Shown piece after piece: positions 20,862 through 30,175 of a stretch of 64,000 nucleotides of DNA. The notes beneath the pieces are model-generated. The model made no database searches and was not told the origin of the DNA. It was given only the letters and a program-made list of their open reading frames with translations. A program made the position numbers and the translations under genes. The DNA comes from Streptomyces sp. SolWspMP-5a-2 (GTDB lineage Bacteria; Actinomycetota; Actinomycetes; Streptomycetales; Streptomycetaceae). Each line of letters starts with the position of its first letter. Position 1 is the stretch's first letter. The DNA lies in contig NZ_FMCI01000392.1 in assembly GCF_900091845.1 (NCBI RefSeq), forward strand, positions 1 through 64,000, in the 5' to 3' direction.

Positions 20862-22068
20862 ATGGGTGACCCTGTGCACACCGTCACGACTCTGCCGACA
20901 ACGCGCGGGCCCGGCCGTCCCTTCGACCCGCCGGCGGAACTTCTGGAGGCCCGCCGGCACGGTCCGATCAGCCGGTACACCTTCCCCGGCGGGGTGTCCG
21001 GCTGGCTCGTCACCGGCTACGACCTCCTCAAGACGGTGCTGGCCGACCCGCGGTTCAGTTCACGGCGGGACCTCATGGTCCACCCGACCGTCGACTACGG
21101 GGGCATCCGGTTCCCGCCGGTGCCCCCGGGCGAGTTCCTGCTGATGGACGAGCCCGAACACGGCCGCTACCGCAGGCCGCTGATGGGCAAGTTCACCGTG
21201 CGGCGGATGCGGCTGCTCACCGAGCGCGTCGAGCAGATCACCGCCGAGCACCTGGACGCCATGGCGGAGGCGGGCCCGCCGACCGACCTGGTGACCGCCT
21301 TCGCCAAGCCCATCCCCGCCATCATGATCTGCGAACTGCTGGGGGTCCCCCGGCACGACCAGGACTCCTTCCAGCGGCAGTTCGAGTCGTTCATGGACGC
21401 CGAGGCGAACGAGGAGGACACGGTCGCCGCGTACGTCTCCACCCAGCACCGCCTCGCGGAGCTGGTCGCCGCCAAGCGGGCCCGTCCCACCGACGACGTC
21501 CTCAGCGACCTCACCGACAGCGACCTCACCGACGAGGAGCTCAAGGGGGATGGCGCTGGTCCTCCTGGCGGCCGGACTCGACACCACCGCGAACATGCTG
21601 GCGCTGGGCGCCTTCGCGCTGCTGCGCAGCCCCGAGCAGCTCGCCGCGCTGCGGTCCGACCCCTCGCTCACCGACCGGGCCGTGGAGGAACTGCTGCGCT
21701 ACCTGAGCGTCGGCAAGACGTTCATGCGGACCGCGCTGGAGGACGTCGAACTGGGCGGCCACCTCATCGAGGCCGGTTCGCCGCTGATCCTGTCGTACAA
21801 CACGGCCAACCGTGATCCCGACCGGTTCGCCGACCCTCATGTGCTCGACCTGCACCGGCAGGAGAGCCGGCACGTGGCCTTCGGACACGGCATCCACCAG
21901 TGCCTGGGCCAGCAACTGGCCCGGGTGGAGATGCGCGTCGCGTTCCCCGCGCTGGTCAACCGCTTCCCCACCCTGCGCCTGGCCGTGCCCGACGAGGAGA
22001 TCGCCCTGCGCGCGGAGATCTCGGACATCCACGGCGTCAAGAGCCTGCCGGTCGCCTGGGACGGATGA
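20862..22068 (+). CDS. Cytochrome P450, with one-base frameshift
   Basis: A bacterial soluble P450, probably a tailoring oxidase of the polyketide pathway. ATG 20862 follows GAGGAGAGGAA. Residues up to TDEELKG read in the first frame. After the G5 run at 21545-21549 the protein continues one base over with the I-helix AGLDTTANM, the K-helix EELLRYL (ExxR), and the heme-binding [14 protein letters not shown] with its Cys ligand. Dropping one G gives exactly 402 codons including stop, the usual size for this class, so the gene is intact apart from this base. The gene is convergent with the thioesterase across a strong hairpin. Substrate unknown. The start at GTG 20844 is less likely because the ribosome site would then lie inside the coding region. 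Confidence 0.9.
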
Positions 22069-22248
22069 GCGGCGAGGACCGAGGGGCGACCGCGGACGCC
22101 GGACACGGCGACGGACGGCGGGACGGGCGCCGCCGGACGCGGTGACGGACGCCGGGACGCACGACGCCGGTCGAGATGCCCGCCGTCCGCGCGCAGGACG
22201 GCGGGGCGGTCGTCCCGCGTCCGCCCTCCCCCCTCCCGGGACGGCGGA

Positions 22249-22281
22249 CGCGGCAGGGGCTGTGACCTAGCCCCTGCCGCG
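22249..22281. terminator. Strong bidirectional hairpin between P450 and thioesterase
   Basis: A perfect 13-bp stem CGCGGCAGGGGCT / AGCCCCTGCCGCG encloses a 7-base loop (22262-22268). It lies between two convergent genes and has no T-tract, as is usual for Streptomyces terminators. Confidence 0.8.
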
Positions 22282-22403
22282 GTGACCTGTGTGACGGCCG
22301 GTCAGCCGCTCATGGCGGACTCCCGCGCGGGTGACGTCCTTTCGTTCCGCTCCCGCTCCCGCTCCGGAAGCGGGTGCCCGGCGGGTCCGTCACCGCGGAC
22401 GCG

Positions 22404-23189
22404 TCACCGGCGGGCGTCTCCTGCTCGGCGGGCGGGGGCCCTCAGCGTCTCGGTGACGAGCGCGGCGATCTCGGCCTCGTGGTCGGTGAGGAAGAAGTGG
22501 CCGCCGGGGAAGAACCGCAGGTCGAAGGCGCCGGTGGTGTGGTCGCGCCAGGCGGCCGCGTCGTCGGACGGGACGTGCGGGTCCCGGTCTCCCGCGAGCC
22601 CGACCACGTCGCACCGGACGACCGCGTCGGGTCCGGGGTCGTAGGTCTCCGCGACGGCGTAGTCGGCGCGGATCGACGGCAGGACGAGGCTCAGCAGTTC
22701 GGGTTCGTCGAGGATGCCGACGTCCGTGCCTCCCAGGGACCTCATCTCCGCCACGATGCCCTCGTCGTCGCGGAGGCGCACGCCCCGGTCGCTCGGGATC
22801 GACGGAGCGCGGCGGCCGGAGACGAACAGCGCGGCCGGCGCCTCCCGCCCTTCCCGTTCGAGGAGCCGGGTCAGCTCGAAGGCGACGGCGGCGCCCATGC
22901 TGTGCCCCAGCACCGCGAAGGGACGTCCCGCCAGCTCCGGGCCCAGGTCCCCGAAGGCACCGCGGGCGATTTCCTGGGCCGAGCCGAGGCAGGGTTCGCG
23001 CAGCCGGTTCTGACGTCCCGGGTACTGCACGGCCAGCACCTCGATGTCGGCGGGGAGCCGTTGCGACAGGGAGAAGTAGGCGTTCGCGGAGCCTCCGGCG
23101 TGCGGCAGGCACACCAGGGCGGTCCGCGCGTCCGGTCGCGGATGGAACCGCCGGAACCACGGGCTCTCGGACGGGACGGGTGGTGCCAT
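22404..23189 (-). CDS. Type II thioesterase
   Basis: A 261-residue alpha/beta hydrolase of the stand-alone thioesterase family. These enzymes clear mis-primed or stalled acyl groups from PKS carrier proteins. Visible features are LVCLPHAGGSAN near the N-terminus, the nucleophile elbow GHSMGA, the Asp region GDRDPHV and the catalytic His in GGHFFL. ATG 23189 is chosen over an upstream in-frame start because GAAGGGGAAG lies just before it and the family N-terminus aligns. Its place beside the PKS supports an editing role. Confidence 0.92.
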   Translation of the reverse strand: MAPPVPSESPWFRRFHPRPDARTALVCLPHAGGSANAYFSLSQRLPADIEVLAVQYPGRQNRLREPCLGSAQEIARGAFGDLGPELAGRPFAVLGHSMGAAVAFELTRLLEREGREAPAALFVSGRRAPSIPSDRGVRLRDDEGIVAEMRSLGGTDVGILDEPELLSLVLPSIRADYAVAETYDPGPDAVVRCDVVGLAGDRDPHVPSDDAAAWRDHTTGAFDLRFFPGGHFFLTDHEAEIAALVTETLRAPARRAGDARR

Positions 23190-23399
23190 GGGGCTTCCCC
23201 TTCGGCTCGGTCGGACGGGTCCGGCGCGGCCCGTCAACGGAGCGCCTGCCCGCACCCACACGCACAGCCGCGGTACGCCCCCGAGCCTGGCAGGCCCGGC
23301 CGGGAGCGGCCTCCGTGCTTGCCACCGTTACGAGTCCGGCGCGGCTCCCGGCGCCCGCCACCACGGGGGCGCCGGCGGCGGGCGGACGGCGGTACACGG

Positions 23400-23577
23400 C
23401 ACAGGACCGAGCGGCCGCGGACCTGTCGGCGGGGCGGGAGCAGAGGAACCGGACGGCGGGACACGCACCGGACCGCCCGACCGCGGACCCGTCAGCGGCG
23501 GGGCATCAGAGGGACCGAACGGCGGACCACGCACCGGACCACCCGACCGCGGACCCGTCAGCGGCGGGGCATCACAG
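23400..23577. repeat. 66-bp tandem repeat between thioesterase and SDR
   Basis: About 2.7 units with a period of 66 bases. The best two share cacgcaccgg at 23462 and 23528 and gaccgcggacccgtcagc at 23479 and 23545. The leftmost copy is more diverged. The array ends at the 3' end of the SDR gene and fills much of the 380-base gap before the thioesterase start. No gene or promoter is recognised in the gap. Confidence 0.85.
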
Positions 23578-24477
23578 GTAGCGGACGCCGGTCAGTTCCT
23601 CGGCCGCGGTCCACAGCCGCCTGCCCACCGCGGGGTCGGCGGCCTCCCGGCCGAACCGGGCCCCGGTGACCCGGCCCCGCGTCTCCCCCGGCCCGGCCGG
23701 GCCGAAGAACTCTCCGCCGCGCAGTCCGGGCTCGGTCGCGGCCCGCAACTGCGGAAGCGTGCCGCGTTCGACGGGCTGGGTGACGAGCAGGCCGAGGCGT
23801 GCGATCAGCCGTCCCGTGCGCCGCCTGTGCTCCCAGGCTCGCGGGGTCAGGTTGGTGCGGGTGAGTCCGGGGTGCGCGAGCGTGCTGACGACCGGCGACC
23901 CCGCGGCGCGCAGGCGGCGGTCGAGCTCGACGCCGAAGACCGTGGTGGCGAGCTTGGAGCGGCCGTAGGCGGAGGCGGCCCGGTAGGAGCGCTCGTACAT
24001 CAGGTCGTCGAAGTCGAGATGGGCGTTCCGGTGGGTGATCGAGCTGAGGCTCACCACCCGGGGAGCGGGCGCCGTGGCGAGCGCGCCGAGCAGCATGCCC
24101 GTCAGGGCGAAGTGGCCGAGCATGTTGGTCCCGAGGTGCAGCTCGAAGCCGTCGGCGGAGGTGCGGCGGGGACCGAGCAGCACGACACCGGCGTTGTTGA
24201 CCAGCAGGTCGATCACCGGACGGTCGGCGGTGAGCCGCGCGGCGAACGAGCGGACCGACGCGAGGTCGGCCAGGTCCAGTTCGCGCACCTCGACGGCGCC
24301 GCCGATCCGGCGGGCGGCCTCCGCGCCGGCGGCCGTGTCGCGCACGGCCAGCACGACGCGGGCGCCGCGCCGGGCCAGTTCCGTCGCGGTGACCAGGCCG
24401 AGGCCCGAGTTGGCGCCGGTCACGACCGCGGTCCTGCCGTGCTGGTCGGGGATCTGGTCGGCGGTCCATCCGGTCAT
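23572..24477 (-). CDS. Short-chain dehydrogenase/reductase
   Basis: A 301-residue NAD(P)-dependent oxidoreductase of the retinol-dehydrogenase/protochlorophyllide-reductase-like SDR group. It shows the cofactor motif TGANSGLG, the structural NNAG, the catalytic Ser in SLSSITH and the YGRSK active site. It is transcribed divergently from the MmyB-like regulator across 130 bases. That arrangement is common for such pairs and suggests that the regulator controls it. It may be a neighbour rather than part of the polyketide pathway. Confidence 0.9.
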   Translation of the reverse strand: MTGWTADQIPDQHGRTAVVTGANSGLGLVTATELARRGARVVLAVRDTAAGAEAARRIGGAVEVRELDLADLASVRSFAARLTADRPVIDLLVNNAGVVLLGPRRTSADGFELHLGTNMLGHFALTGMLLGALATAPAPRVVSLSSITHRNAHLDFDDLMYERSYRAASAYGRSKLATTVFGVELDRRLRAAGSPVVSTLAHPGLTRTNLTPRAWEHRRRTGRLIARLGLLVTQPVERGTLPQLRAATEPGLRGGEFFGPAGPGETRGRVTGARFGREAADPAVGRRLWTAAEELTGVRYL

Positions 24478-24607
24478 GCGCTGCTCCTGGGGGTCGGTGG
24501 TGGTGCGCCGACGACGGTAGGGCTCCGCCGGGCCGGTTCGGTCGTTCCCGGTTGCCTGGGTCTGCGGGACCTACCCTGGGCGCCGGCCCCGCTGACACAC
24601 TGGCGGG
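24478..24607. promoter_or_regulatory. Shared divergent promoter region of SDR and XRE regulator
   Basis: The two genes start 130 bases apart. Inverted GGTAGG (24516-24521) and CCTACC (24570-24575), 48 bases apart, could be regulator half-sites. No clear -10/-35 pair is seen. Confidence 0.35.
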
Positions 24608-25507
24608 ATGACACATCCGTACGCCCGTGAGCTGGGGGATTTCCTGCGGGCCCGGCGCGGCAGGCTGCGTCCGCAGGACGTCGGTCTGGAGCCGGGCGGG
24701 CGCCGCAGGGTCACCGGTCTGCGGCGCGAGGAGCTGGCGCTGCTGGCCGGGCTGAGCACCGACTACTACCAGCGGATGGAGCAGGGCCGGGAGGTGCGGC
24801 CCTCCGACCCCGTGCTGGACGCGCTCGCCGACGCGCTCGGTCTCGACGACGAGGAGCGCCGGCACCTGTTCGCCCTCGCTCGCGCCGCCCGCCGCCCCGT
24901 GCCCGTCAGGGCGGACCACGGCCCGCAGGAGGTGCCGCGGGGAACGCTGCGGCTGCTGGGGGCGCTGGACACGCCGGCGGTCGTCCTCGGGCGGCACCTC
25001 GACCTCCTCGCGTGGAACCCGCTGGCGGAGGCGCTGCTCGGCAGCCCCGCCGGCCTCCCGCCCGACCGGCTGAACATGCTGCTGCTGATGTTCGACGACA
25101 CGCTGACGGGCGAGCGGAGCTGTCCCGGCTGGGAGCGGCAGGCCATGGACTACATCAGCATGATGCGCTCCGCCGTCGCCGCCGACCCCACACACCCGCG
25201 CGCCGACGCGCTGATCGGTGAACTGACCCTGCGCAGCGCCGAGTTCAGACGACTGTGGGCCCGGCACGACGTCGCCTCGTCGGTCAGCGGCGCCAAGACC
25301 TTCCGGGTGCCGGAGGTCGGCGACATCGCTCTGGACTGGGACACCTATCCGGTGCCCGGCAGGCCCGGGGCGGTCGTCCTGGTGTACACCGCCGAGCCGG
25401 GCAGCGCCGACGCGGAGCGGCTCCGGCTCCTGGCGTCGCTGCGCGCGCCGGGTCCGGCGCCAGGCGCCGTCGGCCCCGCGGCGCGCGTGGACGCGCGCAG
25501 CCGATGA
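24608..25507 (+). CDS. XRE-family regulator with MmyB-like ligand-binding domain
   Basis: A 299-residue transcriptional regulator. The N-terminal helix-turn-helix (about residues 8-80) includes LRREELALLAGLSTDYYQRMEQGR, typical of this actinobacterial family. A C-terminal MmyB/PAS-like domain (about 100-275) contains LDLLAWNPLAEALLG. The ATG at 24608 begins MTHPYARELGDFLRARR, the usual N-terminus. Divergent orientation to an SDR is the standard context and suggests ligand-dependent control of that gene. Confidence 0.9.
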   Translation: MTHPYARELGDFLRARRGRLRPQDVGLEPGGRRRVTGLRREELALLAGLSTDYYQRMEQGREVRPSDPVLDALADALGLDDEERRHLFALARAARRPVPVRADHGPQEVPRGTLRLLGALDTPAVVLGRHLDLLAWNPLAEALLGSPAGLPPDRLNMLLLMFDDTLTGERSCPGWERQAMDYISMMRSAVAADPTHPRADALIGELTLRSAEFRRLWARHDVASSVSGAKTFRVPEVGDIALDWDTYPVPGRPGAVVLVYTAEPGSADAERLRLLASLRAPGPAPGAVGPAARVDARSR

Positions 25508-25539
25508 CAGCGCGGACCGCGAGGACGGCGAGGGGCCGC

Positions 25540-25581
25540 CGACCGCGCCGTCCGGGCACCCGACCGCGCCGTCCGGGCACC
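25540..25581. repeat. Perfect 21-bp tandem duplication
   Basis: The unit cgaccgcgccgtccgggcacc occurs twice back to back (25540-25560 and 25561-25581), just after the stop of the XRE regulator. Function unknown; it may be replication slippage. Confidence 0.9.
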
Positions 25582-25796
25582 TGACCGTGACGGCGCACCG
25601 CCGTCCGTTCCGGTCGCGCGTGCGCGTCCGCTCCACAAGTGCGCGCCGGACGACGAAGAGGCCGCGGCACCCGCCCCCGTGACGCCGGCATCACGCGAAC
25701 TCACGCCATGCCCGGGACCGGAGACCGGCCGACCCTGGTTCGGTGCTGCAACGGTACTTGCCAAGGCGCGCGGCCCGGTTCATCGTTGACCCGCAT

Positions 25797-26978
25797 ATGA
25801 GTGGTGACCGAGCGCAAATCCTCTGTTGGTCAAGGGAGTTGGAGCAGCTCCATGGCCGGTTCTCGCATCGCTTCACCCGCAGCGAGCCCCGTGAGACGGC
25901 GCTGGCCTACCTGCGGGGGCTGCTCGCCCCGCTGGGACGCAAGAACGGCTGGACGCTGGCCGAACAGGCGGGCCACGCCGCGCCCGACCGCATCCACCGG
26001 CTGCTGAACCGGATCGAGTGGGACGCCGACGGAGTCCTCGACGACGTGCGGGGGTACGTCGTGGACCACCTCGGTGACCGGGACGCCGTGCTCGTCGTGG
26101 ACGACACCGACTTCCTCAAGAAGGGCGCGCGGTCGGCCGGTGTGCAGCGTCAGTACTCCAGCGCCGCGGGCCGGACGGAGAACTGCCAGGTCGGCGTCTT
26201 CCTGGCCTACGTCTGCCGGCGGGGACGCACCCTGATCGACCGTCGGCTGTACCTGCCGACCGCCTGGACGGACGACCGGCAGCGCTGCCGCCGGGCGGGC
26301 ATCGGCGACGACACCCCCTTCCAGACCAAGCTGGCCCTGGCGAGGGAGATGGTCCGGCGCGCGATCACGGACGGCGTCCCGTTCCTGTGGGTGACCGCGG
26401 GCCCCGCCTACGGGTTCAGCGCGAGCTGGCGGCTGGAGCTGGAGGAGGCCGACGTCTTCCACGTCATGGCCACCACCCGGCACGAGACCCTCGTCACCCG
26501 CTGGGCCGTCGACCATCCCGTCCGTGACCTCTTCGACGAACTGCCGCGCGACCAGTGGGAACGCCGCCCGTACGGCGACGCGCACGGCGGCCGGACGGCC
26601 GACTGGGCCCGGGTCGAGATACGTCCCCGGCACCGCGCCGACCGGACGCACTGGGCCCTGGCCCGGCGCTCGGCGGGCTGCCCGGACGACGTCTCCTACT
26701 ACGTCGTCTACTGCCCGGCCCGCACCGGCCTGGACGAGCTGATCCGCGTGGTCGACAGCCGGGCCGCGCTGGAGGAGTGCTTCAGGACCGCCCGTCAGGA
26801 GTGCGGCCTCGACGACTACCAGGTGCGCCGCTATCCCGGCTGGCACCGCCACATGACGTTGGCGATGGCCGCCCACGCCTGTCTGACCGTGCTGCGGGCT
26901 CGCCAACGAAGCACCAAGGAATCGCAAAGAATTGCGGGATCGGCTGACGATCGCGACCCCCGGGAATCAGACACCTGA
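25797..26978 (+). CDS. IS701-family transposase
   Basis: A 393-residue DDE-type transposase. Family features include VVDDTDFLKKG (first catalytic Asp) followed by QRQYSSAAGRTENCQVGVFL, then WVTAGPAYG and the C-terminal YQVRRYPGWHRHMTLAMAAHACL. The length is near the family norm, so the gene looks complete. ATG 25797 is chosen; an in-frame GTG at 25743 is possible. I could not find terminal inverted repeats around it, so it may be a solo gene rather than a movable element. It sits between cluster regulators. Confidence 0.88.
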   Translation: MSGDRAQILCWSRELEQLHGRFSHRFTRSEPRETALAYLRGLLAPLGRKNGWTLAEQAGHAAPDRIHRLLNRIEWDADGVLDDVRGYVVDHLGDRDAVLVVDDTDFLKKGARSAGVQRQYSSAAGRTENCQVGVFLAYVCRRGRTLIDRRLYLPTAWTDDRQRCRRAGIGDDTPFQTKLALAREMVRRAITDGVPFLWVTAGPAYGFSASWRLELEEADVFHVMATTRHETLVTRWAVDHPVRDLFDELPRDQWERRPYGDAHGGRTADWARVEIRPRHRADRTHWALARRSAGCPDDVSYYVVYCPARTGLDELIRVVDSRAALEECFRTARQECGLDDYQVRRYPGWHRHMTLAMAAHACLTVLRARQRSTKESQRIAGSADDRDPRESDT

Positions 26979-27097
26979 CCGGACGTGGCTGGTCCTTGAC
27001 GCCCCCCTCAGACCGGAAACCCACCCTGCTCACACCGCGACGGCGGCCGTCGGCACCGGTGCCGGACCCGCCCCCGTCAACGAGACCGAGAAATTCC

Positions 27098-27125
27098 TTG
27101 ACAGCGCAGGCGCACCGTCTAAGGA
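27098..27125 (+). promoter_or_regulatory. Weak candidate promoter before the LuxR-type regulator
   Basis: TTGACA (27098-27103) is followed after 16 bases by TAAGGA. The -35 box is perfect and the -10 poor. It lies about 70 bases before the regulator start. Confidence 0.3.
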
Positions 27126-27193
27126 CCGTTGCAGCAGCAAGTGGTCGCCCGTTGTCCGCTAAACCGGTCGCCCCGCAGGGTAGGAGAGCCTGC

Positions 27194-29782
27194 ATGCCAC
27201 TACAGCACCAGCGGCAACTCAGTCACCCTGAATCACAACTCCCCCCCACGATGTGCGAAACCTGTGGCGAACCGATGCCCGGCTCCAAGCGGTCCGGCAC
27301 GGCGACGCCCCGCGCCCGGTACTGTTCCAACGCGTGTCGGCAGCGCTCCTACCGGCTGCGCCAACGGTCCGGAAGCATGGACACCTCGTTCGGCTGCGAG
27401 CCGCTCACCCAGTTGAGCAGTTTCGTGGGCCGGACCGAAGAACTGGTCGAACTGGCCCAACTGCTCCCCAAGGTGCGGCTGCTGACCCTGACCGGGCCGG
27501 CCGGCGTGGGCAAGACACGGCTGGCCCTGGAGTTCGCCAGCCAGCAGTCCCGCAGCAGACGCTACGACGTCGTGGTGGTCAGGCTCAGCCCCCTCGGCGA
27601 GAGTGACGCGATCCGCCGACAGGTGCTGTCCGCCCTGGACGAGGCGACCGGCGAGGCGGAGGCCGCGGGCCGGGACCAACTGCTCGTCCTCGACGACTGC
27701 GAACACGTCCTGGAGGCCTGCGGCTCCTTACTCACCACGCTGCTTCCCCAGCGGCCGGGTCTGCGGGTCCTGGCCACCAGCCGCGAGTCCCTGCGGCTGC
27801 CGGGCGAGTCGGTCTTCTCCGTGGCCGGGCTGCCCGTGCCCGACCCGGACGCGGAGAACGTCCTCGCCGCGTGCCACCGCTCCGAAGCCGTCACGCTCTT
27901 CATCGACCGGGCGCGGGCCCTGGCCCGCGACTTCCAGCTCACCCGGACCAACGCCCCCCACCTGAGCGAGATCTGCACTCGGCTCGACGGACTCCCCCTG
28001 TCCATAGAGATGGCCGCCCGGCTGATCAGGGTCTTCCCGCCGGCCGAGGTGCGCGGCAGGCTCGACGACCAGCTCGCCCTGCTCAGGAACGGCTGGCGGC
28101 TGGCCGACGCTCGGCACCAGAGTCTGCACGCGTCCCTGAAATGGGGCTACGACCTGCTCACCCCCATGGAGCAGGGCGTGCTGCGCAGGCTCTCGGTGCT
28201 GCCGGGCGGCTTCGGTCCTGACGCGGCGGCCACGATCGCCGCCGACGACCCCGACGTCGCCGCCGCGATGCCCGAGATCCTCATCAGCCTGGAGGCGAAG
28301 TCCCTCATCGAGCCGGTCGGCACGGGCAGCCCGGCCCGGTTCCGGATTCTGGAGTCCATGCGCCGCTTCGGCCACGAGCAACTCCTCGCCGCACACGAGG
28401 ACACCGGCGCCTACGAGCGGCTGGTGGCGTGTCTGACGACACTGTGTCTGCCGCTGCACGCCGAGTCGGTGGTGTCGGCCGGGACGCTGGCCAGTTGGGA
28501 GGAGGAACGCGTCAACCTGCGCCACGCCATGCAGCGGCTGGCCACCGGCGCCGACGAGCGGCAACTGCTGCTGGCCGGGGCGCTGGCCGCGGTGGAGACC
28601 GGCGAGGTGACCGTGCAGCCCCGCGCCGCCGATCTCGTGGCGCGCGCCCTGAAGAGCACCGCCCCCACCTCCGTGTACCGGAGCGTCGCCCTGGCGGCCG
28701 CCGCCTCCCTGGCCCGACGGGACGCGCACGGTGAGATGGCGGCCCGGCGCGCGGACGAGGCGGTGGAACTGGAGCGCGGCCACGGCCGCTCCCCGCTGCT
28801 GGGCCGACTGCTCCTGATCCGGGGCATGATCCGGCAGGCACGGGACGAGCCGAAGGGCGCCCGCACCGACGTGAGCGAAGCTCTTGACATCGGTGTCAGA
28901 CTGCACCAGGACTGGCTGACGGCACTGTGCCGGGGCATGATCGCCGGACACCAGGTGCGCGGCGGCGAACTGGGCGAGGCGGAGCAGGAGATCGGCCGGG
29001 CCCTCCCCGTCCTGCGCCGCGCCGCGCCCCGTTGGCTGCACCCCGTGCTGGTGACGGCGGGTTCCCTGGCCCTGGAGAAGAACGACCTGCCCGCCGCGGA
29101 GGCGTACTTCACCGAGACGCTGCGCACGTCCGCGTTCCACCGGGACGACACCGTGCAGGCGATCGAGGGCACGGCGGTGGTCGCGGCCCGCGCCGGGCAG
29201 TTCGACCGGGGTCTGCGGCTGCTGGGCGCCGCGGAGCGGATGCGGATCGGCCGCCGGGGGATCCGGCAGGGCGACCGATGGTGGCGGCAGCGGGTGCGCG
29301 AGGCACGCGACAGCGCGTACCAGGCCCTTCCGGCGGCCCGCGCCACGGCGTGGCTGGAAGCCGGCTACGCCCTGTCGCACCAGCAGGCGCTCGCTCTCGC
29401 GCTCGGCGACGACGTGAGCGGCCCGAAGGCGAGTCAGCCCGTCCATCCGCTGAGCAGACGCGAGCAGGACGTGGCGGCGCTGATCGTGGAGGGCCTCACC
29501 AATCGCCAGATCGCGGCCCGTATGCATGTGTCGGTGCGCACCGTCGAGACGCACATCCGGCACATCAGGACGACGCTCGGGCTGCGCTCCCGGGCCCACG
29601 TCGCGGCGTGGTCGGCGCAGCAGCGGTTGGAGCCTCCCGCGGCTCCCCCGACCGCCGACTCCGTCGTGCTCCCGACGGTGCCGCTGCGACAGCGGGTGCA
29701 GGAGCCGCGTCGGGCAGGGACCCCCGCGCGTTTCCCGGGCCGGGGCGCCGCCCACGATGTCCGTTCCGCCGCGAGCGGATGA
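27194..29782 (+). CDS. Large LuxR/ATPase regulator (LAL/AfsR-like) with N-terminal zinc finger and a TTA codon
   Basis: An 862-residue probable pathway regulator. ATG 27194 follows TAGGAGAG; an upstream in-frame extension lacks such a site. Residues about 15-55 carry CETCG and RYCSNACRQ, a four-Cys zinc-binding motif in a basic stretch. An NB-ARC/AAA ATPase follows with Walker A GPAGVGKTRL and Walker B LLVLDDCEH. A long helical TPR-like region comes next, then a LuxR helix-turn-helix near residue 760 (LSRREQDVAALIVEGLTNRQIAARM). Codon 179 is TTA (27728-27730), so translation should depend on the bldA tRNA, as for many Streptomyces antibiotic regulators. It could serve either the PKS cluster or the acyl-ligase unit downstream. 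Confidence 0.92.
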   Translation: MPLQHQRQLSHPESQLPPTMCETCGEPMPGSKRSGTATPRARYCSNACRQRSYRLRQRSGSMDTSFGCEPLTQLSSFVGRTEELVELAQLLPKVRLLTLTGPAGVGKTRLALEFASQQSRSRRYDVVVVRLSPLGESDAIRRQVLSALDEATGEAEAAGRDQLLVLDDCEHVLEACGSLLTTLLPQRPGLRVLATSRESLRLPGESVFSVAGLPVPDPDAENVLAACHRSEAVTLFIDRARALARDFQLTRTNAPHLSEICTRLDGLPLSIEMAARLIRVFPPAEVRGRLDDQLALLRNGWRLADARHQSLHASLKWGYDLLTPMEQGVLRRLSVLPGGFGPDAAATIAADDPDVAAAMPEILISLEAKSLIEPVGTGSPARFRILESMRRFGHEQLLAAHEDTGAYERLVACLTTLCLPLHAESVVSAGTLASWEEERVNLRHAMQRLATGADERQLLLAGALAAVETGEVTVQPRAADLVARALKSTAPTSVYRSVALAAAASLARRDAHGEMAARRADEAVELERGHGRSPLLGRLLLIRGMIRQARDEPKGARTDVSEALDIGVRLHQDWLTALCRGMIAGHQVRGGELGEAEQEIGRALPVLRRAAPRWLHPVLVTAGSLALEKNDLPAAEAYFTETLRTSAFHRDDTVQAIEGTAVVAARAGQFDRGLRLLGAAERMRIGRRGIRQGDRWWRQRVREARDSAYQALPAARATAWLEAGYALSHQQALALALGDDVSGPKASQPVHPLSRREQDVAALIVEGLTNRQIAARMHVSVRTVETHIRHIRTTLGLRSRAHVAAWSAQQRLEPPAAPPTADSVVLPTVPLRQRVQEPRRAGTPARFPGRGAAHDVRSAASG

Positions 29783-29992
29783 GCGGGCGTCCGCGGAGGG
29801 GACGACGTCGGTACGGGGCCTGGTGAGAAGGCCCGCCGCCCGGAGAAGAACCAGCGCGTCGCCGCACAGGCGTCCGCGGCGACCCGGACGAACACGGAGA
29901 AGGGGTGATGCCCACAGGGGGTGACGCCGGTGACCGCGGCGATCGCGGGCTCGGGTCCGCCGTCGTCCGACGCCACCGCAATGTCCGTACGG

Positions 29993-30175
29993 TCAGACCA
30001 CCGGGGGCAGCGCGAGGGCGACGGCCACCAGCAGGATCGAGACCGGCAGCATGACCACCCTCATCCGGTCCAGGGCGGGCGCGGCACGGTGCTTGATCCG
30101 CACCGGCCGCGCCTTCTCTCGCGGTGCTGCGGCGGGGGCTGTGCTGGGGAGATTTGCGGCTGGCTCGTTGTCCAT
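29993..30175 (-). CDS. Small single-span membrane protein, hypothetical
   Basis: A 60-residue frame starting MDNEPAAN from an ATG preceded by GGGAGATA. A Pro/Ala-rich N-terminus and basic stretch precede one hydrophobic segment (VVMLPVSILLVAVALAL) at the extreme C-terminus. That topology is typical of small Streptomyces tail-anchored peptides. No family is recognised. It lies alone and antisense in a long gap. Confidence 0.5.
   Translation of the reverse strand: MDNEPAANLPSTAPAAAPREKARPVRIKHRAAPALDRMRVVMLPVSILLVAVALALPPVV

Noticed and set aside
23400-23577. Possible CRISPR-like array
   Set aside because: A 66-bp tandem duplication without spacers and with diverged units; no cas genes nearby.
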